Below are positions 25,570 to 35,549 of a stretch of DNA of 46,605 bases, in pieces (position 1 is the first letter of the stretch; the number at the start of each line of letters is the position of its first letter). The stretch covers positions 1 to 46,605 of the forward strand of contig JAFLUA010000014.1 in NCBI GenBank assembly GCA_022508985.1, read 5' to 3'. The notes under the pieces were generated by a model, which was not told the origin of the DNA, did no database searches, and was given only the letters and a program-made list of their open reading frames with translations. The stretch is from Muribaculaceae bacterium (GTDB taxonomy: Bacteria > Bacteroidota > Bacteroidia > Bacteroidales > Muribaculaceae). Position numbers and translations under genes: made by a program.

Positions 25570-27111
25570 ATGAGTGTAGCCGAATTGAGCGAACAAGAAG
25601 TAATCCGCCGTGGTAGTATGGCCGAATTGCGCCGCATGGGAATAGAGCCCTATCCCGCAGCCGAATATGTAGTTACGGGTCATAGCGACGAAATCAAAGA
25701 AAATTTTCAAGACGAAGGGCCGCAACGCGAGGTTGCCGTTGCCGGGCGAATAATGAGCCGGCGAATAATGGGCAAAGCCTCTTTTATGAGCCTTCAGGAT
25801 GCCAATGGTCGCATACAGGTGTATATATCGCGCGACGATATTTGTCCTGAAGAAAACAAAGACTTGTATAATGTAGTGTTCAAGAAACTGCTCGATATAG
25901 GCGACTTCGTGGGTATCCGAGGCTATGTGTTCCGCACCCAGACGGGCGAAATCTCAATACACGCCAGAGAGCTCACCGTGTTGAGCAAGAGCCTCCGTCC
26001 GCTCCCTATTGTGAAGGTAAAAGACGGCGTGGTATATGACGCTTTCGATGACCCCGAGATGCGCTATCGTCGTCGCTATGTCGATTTGATAGTAAACGAC
26101 GGTGTAAAGCAGATTTTTTTGAAGCGCACCAAAGTTTACACCTCGATGCGCGAATACTTCAATGCCGCCGGTTATATCGAAGTTGAAACGCCTATTTTGC
26201 AATCTATACCGGGCGGAGCATCGGCACGTCCGTTTATCACGCATCATAATGCACTTGACATACCGCTCTACCTGCGTATCGCCGATGAGTTATATCTGAA
26301 GCGCCTTATCGTAGGCGGCTTTGAGGGAGTTTATGAATTTTCTAAGAACTTCCGTAACGAGGGCATGGACCGCACGCATAATCCCGAGTTTACTTGTATG
26401 GAGATATATGTGGCCTACAAAGACTATAATTGGATGATGTCGTTTACCGAAAAAATGCTCGAAAAAATATGTCTCGATGTGAACGGAACCACAGAAGTGC
26501 AAGTCGGTGAGAATGTTATTTCGTTTAAGGCCCCCTTCCCGCGAGTAACCATGGCCGAGGCCATCAAAGAGCATACCGGTGTTGATATCAGCGGCATGAA
26601 CGAAGACGAGCTACGAGCAACGGCCAAGAGCCTTGGCGTTGAAGTAGACGGCAGCATGGGCAAGGGTAAGATTATCGACGAAATTTTCGGTGAGAAATGT
26701 GAGGGCCGTTATATCCAGCCCACATTCATAACCGATTATCCTATCGAAATGTCGCCTTTAACGAAGCGTCATCGCAATAATCCCGACCTCACCGAGCGCT
26801 TCGAGCTAATGGTTAACGGCAAAGAGCTTGCCAATGCCTATAGCGAGTTGAACGACCCGATAGATCAATACGAGCGCTTCGTAGAGCAAATGCGACTCGG
26901 CGAGAAAGGCGACGACGAGGCTATGATTATCGACGGTGACTTTATCCGTGCGCTTGAATATGGCATGCCACCTACTTCGGGCATGGGTATCGGCATGGAC
27001 CGTCTCGTGATGCTTATGACAGGCCAAACCGCAATTCAAGAAGTGCTGTTGTTCCCACAGATGCGCCCTGAGAAAAAACGCGAGACAGCCGAAGAACAAG
27101 AGGCGCAATAA
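25570..27111 (+). CDS. lysS: Lysyl-tRNA synthetase, class II
   Basis: A 513-residue class II synthetase that charges tRNA-Lys. The N-terminal OB-fold anticodon-binding domain (about 50-170) includes [14 protein letters not shown]. The catalytic domain has motif 2 [15 protein letters not shown] and motif 3 [12 protein letters not shown] near the C-terminus. The length is typical. It has its own promoter and an 85-base leader, and gpsA starts 24 bases downstream, so it probably leads the long run that ends with the first S41 protease. Confidence 0.96.
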   Translation: MSVAELSEQEVIRRGSMAELRRMGIEPYPAAEYVVTGHSDEIKENFQDEGPQREVAVAGRIMSRRIMGKASFMSLQDANGRIQVYISRDDICPEENKDLYNVVFKKLLDIGDFVGIRGYVFRTQTGEISIHARELTVLSKSLRPLPIVKVKDGVVYDAFDDPEMRYRRRYVDLIVNDGVKQIFLKRTKVYTSMREYFNAAGYIEVETPILQSIPGGASARPFITHHNALDIPLYLRIADELYLKRLIVGGFEGVYEFSKNFRNEGMDRTHNPEFTCMEIYVAYKDYNWMMSFTEKMLEKICLDVNGTTEVQVGENVISFKAPFPRVTMAEAIKEHTGVDISGMNEDELRATAKSLGVEVDGSMGKGKIIDEIFGEKCEGRYIQPTFITDYPIEMSPLTKRHRNNPDLTERFELMVNGKELANAYSELNDPIDQYERFVEQMRLGEKGDDEAMIIDGDFIRALEYGMPPTSGMGIGMDRLVMLMTGQTAIQEVLLFPQMRPEKKRETAEEQEAQ

Positions 27112-27135
27112 AGTGTTTTTCACTTAAAAAGAGCT

Positions 27136-28140
27136 ATGGATAGTAAATTATTTCCGGGACATATCGCAGTGATGGGTGGCGGCAGTTGGGCCACCGCACT
27201 CGCAAAATTGCTCTTGCAAAATTGCGAAATGATAACGTGGTATATGCGTCGCGATGACCGGATAGAAGACTTTAAGCGTCTTCACCATAATCCGGCCTAT
27301 CTTACCGATGTCAACTTTGAGATAGAGCGAATAAATTTCTCCAGTGATATCAACGAGGCGTGTCGCGAAGCCGATACCTTGTTGATGGTAATGCCATCGC
27401 CTTATTTCAAAGACCATGTCAACAAAATCACCACCGATATATCAGGCAAGGCTGTTGTGTCGGCTATAAAAGGTATTGTTCCCGACTCCAATGAGTTGAT
27501 AAGCGACTATGTTGTAAGGCGTTTTGGCGTGGCCGAAGATAAAATGCTTGTTATCTCCGGGCCGTGTCATGCCGAAGAGGTAGCCCTTGACCGCCCGTCG
27601 TTTTTGACGATAGGGTGTAGCGACCAAAATCACGCCGAGCAGTTTTCGACGCTCATCGCCGGCAAGCATACGCAGACCATTACGTCGAGCGACGTTAGCG
27701 GCATAGAGTATGCTGCCGTCTTGAAGAATGTCTACGCCATCGCCGCCGGAATAATACACGGAATGAAAGTAGGCGATAACATGACGGCCATTCTAATCTC
27801 CAATGCCATACGCGAAATGGAGCGTTTTCTCGATGCTGCCTCGCCACGCCAACGCAACATCTGCGACTCGGTGTATCTGGGCGACCTCTTAGTGACGGCT
27901 TACTCGCGCTTTTCCCGCAACCACAACTTCGGCTCTATGATAGGCCGAGGATACTCGGTGAAGGCGGCAAAGATGGAAATGGAGCAGATAGCCGAAGGCT
28001 ATTATGGTGCAAAGTGCATCTATGATATAAATGAGCGTTATGGCGTAGAGATGCCCATCTTGAGCGCTGTTTATTCGATATTGTATAACAATGCGCCGGC
28101 AGCTCGCGCCTTTACTGCCGTGGCCAGAAAATTGGATTAA
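27136..28140 (+). CDS. gpsA: Glycerol-3-phosphate dehydrogenase [NAD(P)+]
   Basis: A 334-residue cytosolic enzyme that reduces dihydroxyacetone phosphate to sn-glycerol-3-phosphate, the backbone of phospholipids. The Rossmann motif GGGSWATALAKLL (14-26), SGPCHAEEVA (141-150) and the catalytic Lys197 in AVLKNVYAIAAGI are all present. The length is normal. The stop overlaps the ATG of rlmN by one base (TAATG), so the two are translationally coupled. Confidence 0.95.
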   Translation: MDSKLFPGHIAVMGGGSWATALAKLLLQNCEMITWYMRRDDRIEDFKRLHHNPAYLTDVNFEIERINFSSDINEACREADTLLMVMPSPYFKDHVNKITTDISGKAVVSAIKGIVPDSNELISDYVVRRFGVAEDKMLVISGPCHAEEVALDRPSFLTIGCSDQNHAEQFSTLIAGKHTQTITSSDVSGIEYAAVLKNVYAIAAGIIHGMKVGDNMTAILISNAIREMERFLDAASPRQRNICDSVYLGDLLVTAYSRFSRNHNFGSMIGRGYSVKAAKMEMEQIAEGYYGAKCIYDINERYGVEMPILSAVYSILYNNAPAARAFTAVARKLD

Positions 28141-29159
28141 TGAAAAAACTCCTTGGGCTCACACTTGCACAGCTGACCGAGTTGACGGCCTCGATAGGGC
28201 TGCGCTCGTTTGCCGCAAAACAGATGGCCTCGTGGCTCTACGGCAAGCGCGTGACAGAAATATCGCAGATGACCGATTTGCCCAAGCGAGCGCGTGATAT
28301 GCTCACAGAGCGCGGCTATGTAGTGGGTCGTGAAGCCCCAATAATGGAGGCTCGCAGTGTCGACGGTACGGCAAAGTATGTGTTTGCAGGAGTTAATGGG
28401 CGCGACATAGAAGCCGTCTATATACCCGATAAAGAGCGCGCCACCCTATGTGTGTCGTCGCAGGCCGGTTGCCGTATGGGCTGTCATTTCTGTATGACTG
28501 GCCAGCTGGGCTGGCATGGAAACCTCGACGCCGGAGCCATAATAAACCAGGTATTGTCGATTCCCGAGAGTGATAAACTCACCAACATAGTGTTTATGGG
28601 AATGGGAGAGCCGGCCGATAACATCGATGCCGTGTTGACGGCTATAGAAATACTCACGGCGCAGTGGGGTATGGCATGGAGCCCGAGGCGTATAACGGTT
28701 TCATCTATAGGCAAGATAGATGGCATGCGGCGCTTGCTGGAGCAGACACAAGTGCACATAGCGCTTAGCATTCATAGCCCCTTTGCCTTAGAGCGCGCAC
28801 GCTTGATGCCGGTAGAGAAGGCATATCCTATACGCGAGATACTGCCACTATTGAAAGAGCATGATTTTGCCCATCAGCGCCGCCTGTCGATGGAATATAC
28901 AATGTTTGCAGGCATCAACGATGATGCCCGCCATGCCGAAGCTCTTGTGAGGGTGCTTAAGGGCTTGAATGCGCGTGTCAATCTTATTAGATTTCACCGC
29001 ACGCCCGGTTTTGACGGGCGCCCGAGCGACCGCCCGACAATGGAACGTTTTCGCGATAGCCTTAACGAGGCCGGCATAACGGCAACAATACGAGCCTCTC
29101 GCGGTGAAGATATAATGGCGGCTTGCGGAATGCTGGCCGGTAAGTCGAAAAATGACTAA
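28140..29159 (+). CDS. rlmN: Dual-specificity 23S rRNA/tRNA adenine-C2 methyltransferase RlmN
   Basis: A 339-residue radical SAM enzyme that methylates C2 of A2503 in 23S rRNA and A37 in some tRNAs. The iron-sulfur motif is C111-x3-C115-x2-C118 in QAGCRMGCHFCMTGQ. FMGMGEP follows near 160, and the C-terminal Cys of the ping-pong mechanism lies in EDIMAACGML. The length is a little below E. coli RlmN. It overlaps gpsA by one base and is followed by pdxA after 8 bases. Confidence 0.93.
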   Translation: MKKLLGLTLAQLTELTASIGLRSFAAKQMASWLYGKRVTEISQMTDLPKRARDMLTERGYVVGREAPIMEARSVDGTAKYVFAGVNGRDIEAVYIPDKERATLCVSSQAGCRMGCHFCMTGQLGWHGNLDAGAIINQVLSIPESDKLTNIVFMGMGEPADNIDAVLTAIEILTAQWGMAWSPRRITVSSIGKIDGMRRLLEQTQVHIALSIHSPFALERARLMPVEKAYPIREILPLLKEHDFAHQRRLSMEYTMFAGINDDARHAEALVRVLKGLNARVNLIRFHRTPGFDGRPSDRPTMERFRDSLNEAGITATIRASRGEDIMAACGMLAGKSKND

Positions 29160-29167
29160 AACGAAGA

Positions 29168-30274
29168 ATGATGAATAACAAAAAAATACGCGTGGCAATA
29201 ACCCACGGCGATACAAACGGGATAGGCTACGAAATACTCCTCAAGATGCTTGAAGATGAGCGTCTGGCCGAATTGTGTACGATAGTAATCTATGGCTCGG
29301 CCAAGGCCGCCGGGTTCTACCGCAAGGCAATGGACCTCACATCGGTGCAATTCAATAGAATCGACAGGGCCGTCGAAGCACGCGATGGCGCTTTCAACAT
29401 ACTCAATGTAGTGGGCGAGTTTCTGAAGATAGAGCCCGGACAATCGACAAAAGAGGCTGGAAATGCTGCTTTGCAAGCCCTTGAGGCCGCTGTCGTTGAC
29501 CTCAAAAACGGTGATGTCGATGTGCTTGTTACCGAGCCTATAAATAAACACAGCATTCAGAGCGAGACGTTTAATTTCCCAGGGCATACCGAGTATCTCG
29601 AGGCATCGTTTAATACGGAAGAAGCCCCGGCCGAAGCTCTTATGGTGATGTGTGCCGACAAGCTGAGAATAGCATTGGCGACAACGCACGTGCCGTTGGC
29701 TAAGGTGCCGGAGATGATAAGCAAAGAAACTGTTTTAGACAAGTTGCGCAGCTTCGACCACTCGTTGCGCCGTGATTTTGGCGTTCAGTCGCCTCGCATT
29801 GCCGTCCTTTCACTCAATCCTCATGCAGGAGAAAACGGATTGTTGGGGCCCGAAGAAAACGACAACATAACACCGGCCATCGTGGCGGCTCGCGAGGAGA
29901 AAATCTTAGCGTTCGGGCCATATCCTGCCGACGGCTTCTTTGGCTCGGGGAAATATGAAGTTTTCGACGGTGTCCTTGCCATGTATCACGACCAAGGCCT
30001 TACACCATTTAAGACGCTGGCGATGGAAAAAGGCGTGAATTTTACTGCCGGCCTCCCCATCGTACGCACCTCGCCCGACCACGGCACCGGCTATGATATA
30101 GTGTGCAAAAACGAGGCCTCGCCCGATTCGTTGCGCAATGCCGTATATGCCGCCCTCGATATCTACCGCAACAGAGCAAGCTACGACGAGGCTTATCGCC
30201 ATCCGCTACGACGCCAGCATATCGAAAAAGATAAAGGCGACAAAGATATAACCATAGTACCCACAAACGATTAA
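29168..30274 (+). CDS. pdxA: 4-hydroxythreonine-4-phosphate dehydrogenase
   Basis: A 368-residue enzyme of DXP-dependent vitamin B6 synthesis that oxidises 4-phosphohydroxy-L-threonine. Family segments include ITHGDTNGIGYEI, TEPINKHSIQ, FPGHTEYLE, MYHDQGLTPFKTL and TSPDHGTGYDI; the His and Asp residues in them bind the metal. It is slightly longer than E. coli PdxA because of a charged C-terminal tail. Two ATGs in a row start it; the first is used here. parE begins 20 bases downstream. Confidence 0.95.
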   Translation: MMNNKKIRVAITHGDTNGIGYEILLKMLEDERLAELCTIVIYGSAKAAGFYRKAMDLTSVQFNRIDRAVEARDGAFNILNVVGEFLKIEPGQSTKEAGNAALQALEAAVVDLKNGDVDVLVTEPINKHSIQSETFNFPGHTEYLEASFNTEEAPAEALMVMCADKLRIALATTHVPLAKVPEMISKETVLDKLRSFDHSLRRDFGVQSPRIAVLSLNPHAGENGLLGPEENDNITPAIVAAREEKILAFGPYPADGFFGSGKYEVFDGVLAMYHDQGLTPFKTLAMEKGVNFTAGLPIVRTSPDHGTGYDIVCKNEASPDSLRNAVYAALDIYRNRASYDEAYRHPLRRQHIEKDKGDKDITIVPTND

Positions 30275-30294
30275 GGCCGTAAAAATTTTATAGT

Positions 30295-32247
30295 ATGACA
30301 GACGACCGACTTTTTGACGATAATAACGAAATACTCGAAAACTACAACGAGGGCACTGCGCAGTATAGCGAAGACGATATACAGACGCTCGACTGGAAAG
30401 AACATATCCAGCGCCGCCCGGGTATGTATATAGGCAAACTCGGTGACGGCACCAGTAGCGACGATGGTATCTATGTGTTGCTTAAAGAAGTACTTGATAA
30501 CTCGATAGATGAGTATATGATGGGCTTTGGCCGTCAGATTGTGGTCGATGTCGACGAGACATCGGCGTCGGTCCGCGATTATGGTCGCGGCATACCCTTA
30601 GGGTCGCTTGTCGATGTAACGTCAAAGATGAACACGGGTGGCAAATACGACTCGGCGGCCTTCAAAAAATCGGTGGGTCTGAATGGTGTAGGCCTAAAAG
30701 CTGTCAATGCGCTGTCGACGCACTTCGAAGTAATAGCATACCGCGACGGGAAATGCAAGCGTGCGCTCTTCAGTATGGGCACCATTATTGAAGAAAGCGA
30801 AATAACCGATACAACCGAAGCCAACGGCACCCTTGTCAAGTTTACCCCTTCGGCCGATATTTTCAAGGGCTATGCTTTCAGGGCAGAGTTTATAGAACCG
30901 CTGCTTAAGAATTACACATTTCTCAATACCGGGCTTGCTATTAACTTTAACGGGCACCGATATGTATCGCGAAACGGCCTTCTCGATTTGCTGAAAGAGA
31001 ACATGACGCAAGAGCCGCTCTACCCGATAATACATCTGAAAGGGCAAGATATTGAAGTCGCCATAACGCACGTAAACCAGTATGGCGAAGAGTATTACTC
31101 TTTTGTCAACGGGCAGCATACAACGCAAGGCGGAACACACCTTGCCGCTTTTAAGGAGGCTGTATCGCGCACGCTCAAAGATTATTTCAATCGCAACTTC
31201 GAGTATTCCGATATCCGTAACGGCATGGTGGCTGCCGTTGCCGTAAAAGTAGAAGAGCCTGTCTTCGAATCCCAGACAAAGACGCGCCTCGGATCGCGAG
31301 AAATGGGTCCCGAAGGCCCGACGATAGCAAAATATGTAGGCGATTTTATACGGCGTGAGCTCGACAACTACCTTCATCGTGACCTCGAGGTGGCCGACAT
31401 AATATTGAAGAAGGTGCAGGAGAGTGAGCGCGACCGCAAAGCTATGGCCGGCGTGGCTAAGAAAACTCGCGAAACAGCTAAAAAGGTTAGCCTTTACAAC
31501 CGCAAATTAAATGATTGCCGCATCCACCTGAACGACAGCCGCGGCAGTGATGAAAAGAAAGAGGCGTCGTCGATATTCATCACCGAGGGCGACTCTGCCG
31601 GAGGTTCTATCGAAAAAGTGCGCAATGTAGAGACACAGGCCGTGTTCAAATTGCGCGGTAAGCCCCTCAACACCTATGGCGCAACAAAAAAAGAATTATA
31701 TACCAACGAAGAATTCAGCTTGTTGCAGGCGGCGTTGAACATAGAAGACGGTATCGAGGGCCTGAGATATAATAAGGTGATAATAGCCACCGATGCCGAC
31801 GTCGACGGCATGCATATACGCCTGTTGATGTTGACTTTCTTCCTGCAATATTTCCCTGATTTGATAAAAAAAGGCCACGTGTATGTGTTGCAGACGCCTT
31901 TGTTCCGCGTCCGTAATAAAAAGACGGCAAAACGCACTGCCAGAGCGAAAAAAGCAGACCAAAACGACGACACGGTATATTGCTATACCGACGACGAACG
32001 CATAGCAGCGATTAACCGCTTCGGTGCCAATGCCGAGATTACACGATTCAAAGGGCTTGGTGAGATTTCACCCGAAGAATTCAGAGGTTTTATAGGCCCT
32101 GAAATGCGTATCGACAGAGTGAGTTTGCGCAAGGAAGATGGCGTGGCCGAAGTATTGGAGTTCTATATGGGCAAAAACACCATGGAGCGCCAGAATTTTA
32201 TAATAGATAACCTTGTAATCGAAGATGACAGCAACATCGACCACTGA
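30295..32247 (+). CDS. parE: DNA topoisomerase IV subunit B
   Basis: A 650-residue type IIA topoisomerase ATPase subunit. The GHKL ATPase has [19 protein letters not shown] and [15 protein letters not shown]. The transducer domain follows. The Toprim domain has EGDSAGGS from about 431 and [12 protein letters not shown] near 500, and the C-terminus keeps RFKGLGE. Length and the lack of the gyrase-specific insert favour ParE over GyrB. The N-terminus has an extra acidic 25 residues. The partner parC is not in the window. The last 23 bases overlap coaD in another frame. Confidence 0.88.
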   Translation: MTDDRLFDDNNEILENYNEGTAQYSEDDIQTLDWKEHIQRRPGMYIGKLGDGTSSDDGIYVLLKEVLDNSIDEYMMGFGRQIVVDVDETSASVRDYGRGIPLGSLVDVTSKMNTGGKYDSAAFKKSVGLNGVGLKAVNALSTHFEVIAYRDGKCKRALFSMGTIIEESEITDTTEANGTLVKFTPSADIFKGYAFRAEFIEPLLKNYTFLNTGLAINFNGHRYVSRNGLLDLLKENMTQEPLYPIIHLKGQDIEVAITHVNQYGEEYYSFVNGQHTTQGGTHLAAFKEAVSRTLKDYFNRNFEYSDIRNGMVAAVAVKVEEPVFESQTKTRLGSREMGPEGPTIAKYVGDFIRRELDNYLHRDLEVADIILKKVQESERDRKAMAGVAKKTRETAKKVSLYNRKLNDCRIHLNDSRGSDEKKEASSIFITEGDSAGGSIEKVRNVETQAVFKLRGKPLNTYGATKKELYTNEEFSLLQAALNIEDGIEGLRYNKVIIATDADVDGMHIRLLMLTFFLQYFPDLIKKGHVYVLQTPLFRVRNKKTAKRTARAKKADQNDDTVYCYTDDERIAAINRFGANAEITRFKGLGEISPEEFRGFIGPEMRIDRVSLRKEDGVAEVLEFYMGKNTMERQNFIIDNLVIEDDSNIDH

Positions 32248-32701
32248 TAAAGAGCGCATAGCACTATTCCCGGGCACGTTTCAGCCCTTCACCATAGGCC
32301 ATGCCGATATAGTACGGCGAGGCTTGGATCTCTTCGACCGTATTATAATAGCCGTCGGTGTGAATAAGACAAAGCCGATAGGCAGTGCCGACGATACGGT
32401 AGCTGCTATACGCAATTTATATAAAGATGAACCGCGCGTCTCGGTGGAGGCCTATTCGAGCCTTACCGTCGACTATGCCCGCCAATGCGGCGCAACGTTT
32501 TTGCTGAGGGGCGTGCGTTCGGTGAAAGACTTTGAATATGAGCGCGATATGGCAGAAGTCAACAGCCACATTGCGGGAATAGAAACGGTGATACTCTTTA
32601 GCCGGCCCGAGTTGTCGGCGATATCGTCGACGGTAGTCCGCGAGTTGGAAACTTTCGGGCATGATATATCGTCCTTTTTGCCACAGGGATATAAAAGATG
32701 A
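32225..32701 (+). CDS. coaD: Phosphopantetheine adenylyltransferase
   Basis: A 158-residue enzyme that transfers AMP from ATP to 4'-phosphopantetheine, the fourth step of coenzyme A synthesis. The nucleotidyltransferase motif is [14 protein letters not shown] (the T/HxGH site), with [14 protein letters not shown] and an ISSTVVRE segment further on. The length is normal. It starts 23 bases inside parE and its stop overlaps the start of the protease gene (ATGA), an unusually tight three-gene arrangement. Confidence 0.94.
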   Translation: MTATSTTDKERIALFPGTFQPFTIGHADIVRRGLDLFDRIIIAVGVNKTKPIGSADDTVAAIRNLYKDEPRVSVEAYSSLTVDYARQCGATFLLRGVRSVKDFEYERDMAEVNSHIAGIETVILFSRPELSAISSTVVRELETFGHDISSFLPQGYKR

Positions 32702-34287
32702 GAAAAGTAATATTAATATTGGCGGTGGCAAGCGTTGCAATCCTCAGCGTTTTTGCACAAGAACCGAGGATTGCGCCCGAGCAAAAATTGCGGGCAGCAC
32801 AAGCCGTAATAGAGCAGTTTTATGTAGAAGATGTCGACTCTGATACCTTGGTGACAGAAGCTATAAAGGCAATGTTAAAAACGCTCGACCCTCATTCTGC
32901 ATACACCACACCATCTGAAACGAAAGAGTTTACCGAACCTCTCGAAGGTAAGTTCAGCGGTATCGGCATACAGTTCAACATGCCGGAAGATACCGTGTAT
33001 GTGATACAAACTATAGCCGGAGGCCCGTCGGAAAAAGTAGGCATCCTTGCCGGCGACCGTATAATAGCAGCCAACGACACCATCCTCGCCGGCAAAAAAA
33101 TGAAGAATACCGACGTGATGAAATATCTTCGCGGGCCCAAAGGTTCGGTTGTCGATTTACAGATTAAAAGAGGCTCCGAAATAATTGTATTTACGGTTAC
33201 GCGCGACGATATACCATTGTATAGTGTCGATGAGACTTTTATGGCCGACGCCACCACCGGCTATATACGGATAACGCGCTTTGCCGAGGAGACAGCCCTT
33301 GAAGTGCACGACGCTATAAAGAAACTTCGCAAACAGGGAATGAAAAACCTCATCCTCGATGTGAGCGACAACGGCGGAGGCTATCTTGGCGCCGCTTTTG
33401 AATTGGCCTCGGAGTTTTTGCCCGCCGGCACGCCCGTTGTGAGCACCGCCGGCAGAGCCGCGAAAGCACATACGTATACGACCGAGGCTCGCGGCGATTT
33501 TCTCGATGGCCGCGTCGTGGTTATGGTAAATCAAAATTCGGCGTCGGCAGCCGAGATTCTTGCCGGCGCATTGCAGGATAATGACCGCGCCTTGATAGTA
33601 GGGCGTCGTACTTTCGGCAAGGGTCTTGTTCAGCGCCCCTTCCCATTCCCCGACGGCTCGATGATAAGACTTACCGTTTCGCGCTATTATACCCCTTCCG
33701 GCAGATGTATTCAGAAGCATTACGATAAGGGTAAAGGCGAGGAATACCAAATGGAGCTTCTTAATCGCTATCAGGCCGGTGAGTTGTGGAGCGCCGACAG
33801 TATACAACGCCCCGATTCGCTGCGGTATGAAACGCTACGTAACAGGCGTCCCGTATATGGCGGTGGCGGTATTATTCCCGACGTCTTTGTCGCTGCCGAC
33901 ACGTCGTACTATTCGGTTTATTATCGCGACCTTGTGGCTAAAGGTCTTCTCAATAAGGTGGCGATAAATTATGTTGATACACATAGGGCTGACTTGTTGG
34001 CGCAATATCCCGACGCAAGAGCCTTTAGAGAAAATTTTGTTGTGACCGATGAATTTTTGCAGCGTTTAATCGATGCCGGCACCGCGGCCAAAGTTGAATA
34101 TAAAGAAGATCAATGGCTTCGATCGAAGCCTATAATAGCGGCTGTGATGAGTGGACTGCTGGCTCGAGACCTATACGAAGACGGCTCATATTACTATCCT
34201 TTAAGCCGACTGAATAAAGACTTCCTCGAAGCTCTGACTCTTATAAACGATGAAGAGCGTTATACACAATTATTAAAAGGACTGTAG
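32698..34287 (+). CDS. S41 family C-terminal processing peptidase (CtpA-like)
   Basis: 529 residues with a signal peptide (about 1-21), so it acts in the periplasm. A helical N-terminal part is followed by a PDZ domain (about 85-165) and the S41 protease core. The Ser-Lys dyad is Ser283 in NSASAAEI and Lys308 in TFGKGLVQ, 25 residues apart as in CtpA and Prc. These enzymes cleave C-terminal ends of exported proteins. The start overlaps the coaD stop by four bases. It ends the long lysS run; the tRNA promoter starts about 50 bases later. It is a paralog of the gene at 36459. Confidence 0.93.
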   Translation: MRKVILILAVASVAILSVFAQEPRIAPEQKLRAAQAVIEQFYVEDVDSDTLVTEAIKAMLKTLDPHSAYTTPSETKEFTEPLEGKFSGIGIQFNMPEDTVYVIQTIAGGPSEKVGILAGDRIIAANDTILAGKKMKNTDVMKYLRGPKGSVVDLQIKRGSEIIVFTVTRDDIPLYSVDETFMADATTGYIRITRFAEETALEVHDAIKKLRKQGMKNLILDVSDNGGGYLGAAFELASEFLPAGTPVVSTAGRAAKAHTYTTEARGDFLDGRVVVMVNQNSASAAEILAGALQDNDRALIVGRRTFGKGLVQRPFPFPDGSMIRLTVSRYYTPSGRCIQKHYDKGKGEEYQMELLNRYQAGELWSADSIQRPDSLRYETLRNRRPVYGGGGIIPDVFVAADTSYYSVYYRDLVAKGLLNKVAINYVDTHRADLLAQYPDARAFRENFVVTDEFLQRLIDAGTAAKVEYKEDQWLRSKPIIAAVMSGLLARDLYEDGSYYYPLSRLNKDFLEALTLINDEERYTQLLKGL

Positions 34288-34334
34288 ACTCTTTGTAAAA
34301 AAACCTTAAAAAGGCGCCTCTAATGTGAATAAAT

Positions 34335-34365
34335 TTTGCTGATAGAAAAAAAATGCATAAATTTG
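34335..34365 (+). promoter_or_regulatory. Promoter of the tRNA-Glu/rpsT unit
   Basis: TTTG at 34335-34338, a 19-base spacer and TAAATTTG at 34358-34365: a full consensus match. Transcription would start near 34372, 12 bases before the mature 5' end of the tRNA. Confidence 0.85.
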
Positions 34366-34383
34366 CGGTCGCAAAAGACATTA

Positions 34384-34455
34384 GGCCCATTCGTCTATCG
34401 GCTAGGACGCAAGATTTTCATTCTTGAAAGAGGAGTTCGATTCTCCTATGGGCTA
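34384..34455 (+). tRNA. tRNA-Glu (anticodon UUC)
   Basis: Full cloverleaf: acceptor GGCCCAT pairs with ATGGGCT (one G-U), the D loop has CGGCTAGGAC, the anticodon stem is CAAGA/TCTTG with loop TTTTCAT (anticodon TTC), and the T arm is AGGAG-TTCGATT-CTCCT. The discriminator base is A at 34455, and CCA is not encoded. It is identical to the copy at 34794. Confidence 0.97.
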
Positions 34456-34492
34456 CTAAATTAACTAAAGAATAAACGAATTAACCTATACA

Positions 34493-34750
34493 ATGGCAAA
34501 CCACAAATCATCTAAAAAGCGTATTCGCCAGACAGCAACACGCCGTCTGCGCAACCGCTACTATGCCAAGACCGCTCGCAACGCAGTTCGGAATCTTCGC
34601 AAAATGACCGATAAAGCAGCTGCTGAAACACGCTATCGCGAAGTTGTAGCAATGCTCGACCGCCTTGCATCGAAGAAGACTATATCGAAGAACAAAGCGT
34701 CGAACCTTAAGAGCAAGTTGGCGAAATTTGTAGCCAAGCTTGAAGCATAA
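34493..34750 (+). CDS. rpsT: 30S ribosomal protein S20
   Basis: An 85-residue, very basic, helical protein. The start [21 protein letters not shown] and the later [13 protein letters not shown] match S20, which binds 16S rRNA early in 30S assembly. The length is normal. It lies 37 bases after the first tRNA-Glu and 43 bases before the second, probably on the same transcript. Confidence 0.96.
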   Translation: MANHKSSKKRIRQTATRRLRNRYYAKTARNAVRNLRKMTDKAAAETRYREVVAMLDRLASKKTISKNKASNLKSKLAKFVAKLEA

Positions 34751-34793
34751 GGCGCCAACAGTATAAAGCCTTCTTGAAAGGGGGCTTGATGAT

Positions 34794-34865
34794 GGCCCAT
34801 TCGTCTATCGGCTAGGACGCAAGATTTTCATTCTTGAAAGAGGAGTTCGATTCTCCTATGGGCTA
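34794..34865 (+). tRNA. tRNA-Glu (anticodon UUC), second identical copy
   Basis: Every base is the same as in the copy at 34384-34455, with the same cloverleaf and TTC anticodon and no encoded CCA. The identity runs 77 bases (34384-34460 and 34794-34870), five bases past the tRNA end. A small hairpin (AAGCC...GGCTT, about 34767-34787) lies between rpsT and this tRNA. Confidence 0.97.
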
Positions 34866-34867
34866 CT

Positions 34868-34907
34868 AAAGGACTCTAATCGCAAAGATTGGAGCCTTTC
34901 TTTATTT
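34868..34907 (+). terminator. Rho-independent terminator after the tRNA-Glu/rpsT unit
   Basis: AAAGGACTCTAATC pairs with GATTGGAGCCTTT (one bulge, one G-U) around a GCAAA loop, followed by CTTTATTT. Confidence 0.8.
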
Positions 34908-34934
34908 ATAACCCCACGACCATATTTAAGCCAA

Positions 34935-35549
34935 ATGATTCGAAACTTGCTCTTTGACCTCGGAGGCGTTATCATCGACATTGACAGGCAATGCTGTGTT
35001 GATGCCTTTGAGAGCCTCGGGCTGAAAAATGCCGACGCCTATTTTGGATTGTATGCCCAAAGCGGTGTCTTTATGGCCATAGAAGACGGCTCAATCGGCG
35101 TGGAAGCTTTTCATAGGGCCTTACGCGAAAAGTTGCCGCATGTGGTATCGGACTACCAAATAGATATTGCTTTCCAAAAATTTATAGTTGGTATACCCGA
35201 GCATAGACTCGCCTCGCTGCGTAAACTTCGTTGTCAAGGCTACGGCATCTATCTCCTCAGTAACACCAATCCTATAATGTGGCATGGAGTTATCGCGCGA
35301 GAATTTTGCAAAGAAGGGTTGCGGCGCGAAGATTACTTCGATGGCATCGTTACTTCGTTTGAGGCAAAATATGCAAAGCCCGATGCCCGCATATTTCACT
35401 ATACGGCACAACATTTAGGCATATTACCTTCGGAGACGCTCTTTTTCGACGATTCGGAGGCAAATGTCGACGCTGCCATCAAAGAAGGGTTTAAGGCCGT
35501 TCATGTGTTGCCCGGCACCGAATTCATAAATTATATACCGGCAAAATGA
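34935..35549 (+). CDS. HAD superfamily hydrolase, subfamily IA (YihX-like)
   Basis: 204 residues. Motif I FDLGGVIIDID has the nucleophile Asp (residue 7) with the second Asp of DxD replaced by Gly, as in YihX-type sugar phosphatases. Motif II is LLSNTN, motif III lies around KYAKPDARIF, and motif IV is FFDDSEANVDAA. It is likely a cytosolic phosphatase for a small sugar or nucleotide phosphate. It overlaps the ribF start by four bases (ATGA), and the pair may share regulation. A role in removing flavin-pathway phosphates is possible but unsupported beyond position. Confidence 0.85.
   Translation: MIRNLLFDLGGVIIDIDRQCCVDAFESLGLKNADAYFGLYAQSGVFMAIEDGSIGVEAFHRALREKLPHVVSDYQIDIAFQKFIVGIPEHRLASLRKLRCQGYGIYLLSNTNPIMWHGVIAREFCKEGLRREDYFDGIVTSFEAKYAKPDARIFHYTAQHLGILPSETLFFDDSEANVDAAIKEGFKAVHVLPGTEFINYIPAK

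Noticed and set aside
30295-32247. Reading parE as gyrB
   Set aside because: The length of 650 residues, the neighbours and the C-terminal pattern fit topoisomerase IV better, although a database comparison would settle it.
34384-34870. The tRNA-Glu repeats as attachment sites of an integrated element
   Set aside because: The DNA between them is only rpsT, with no integrase or cargo, and both tRNAs are complete.
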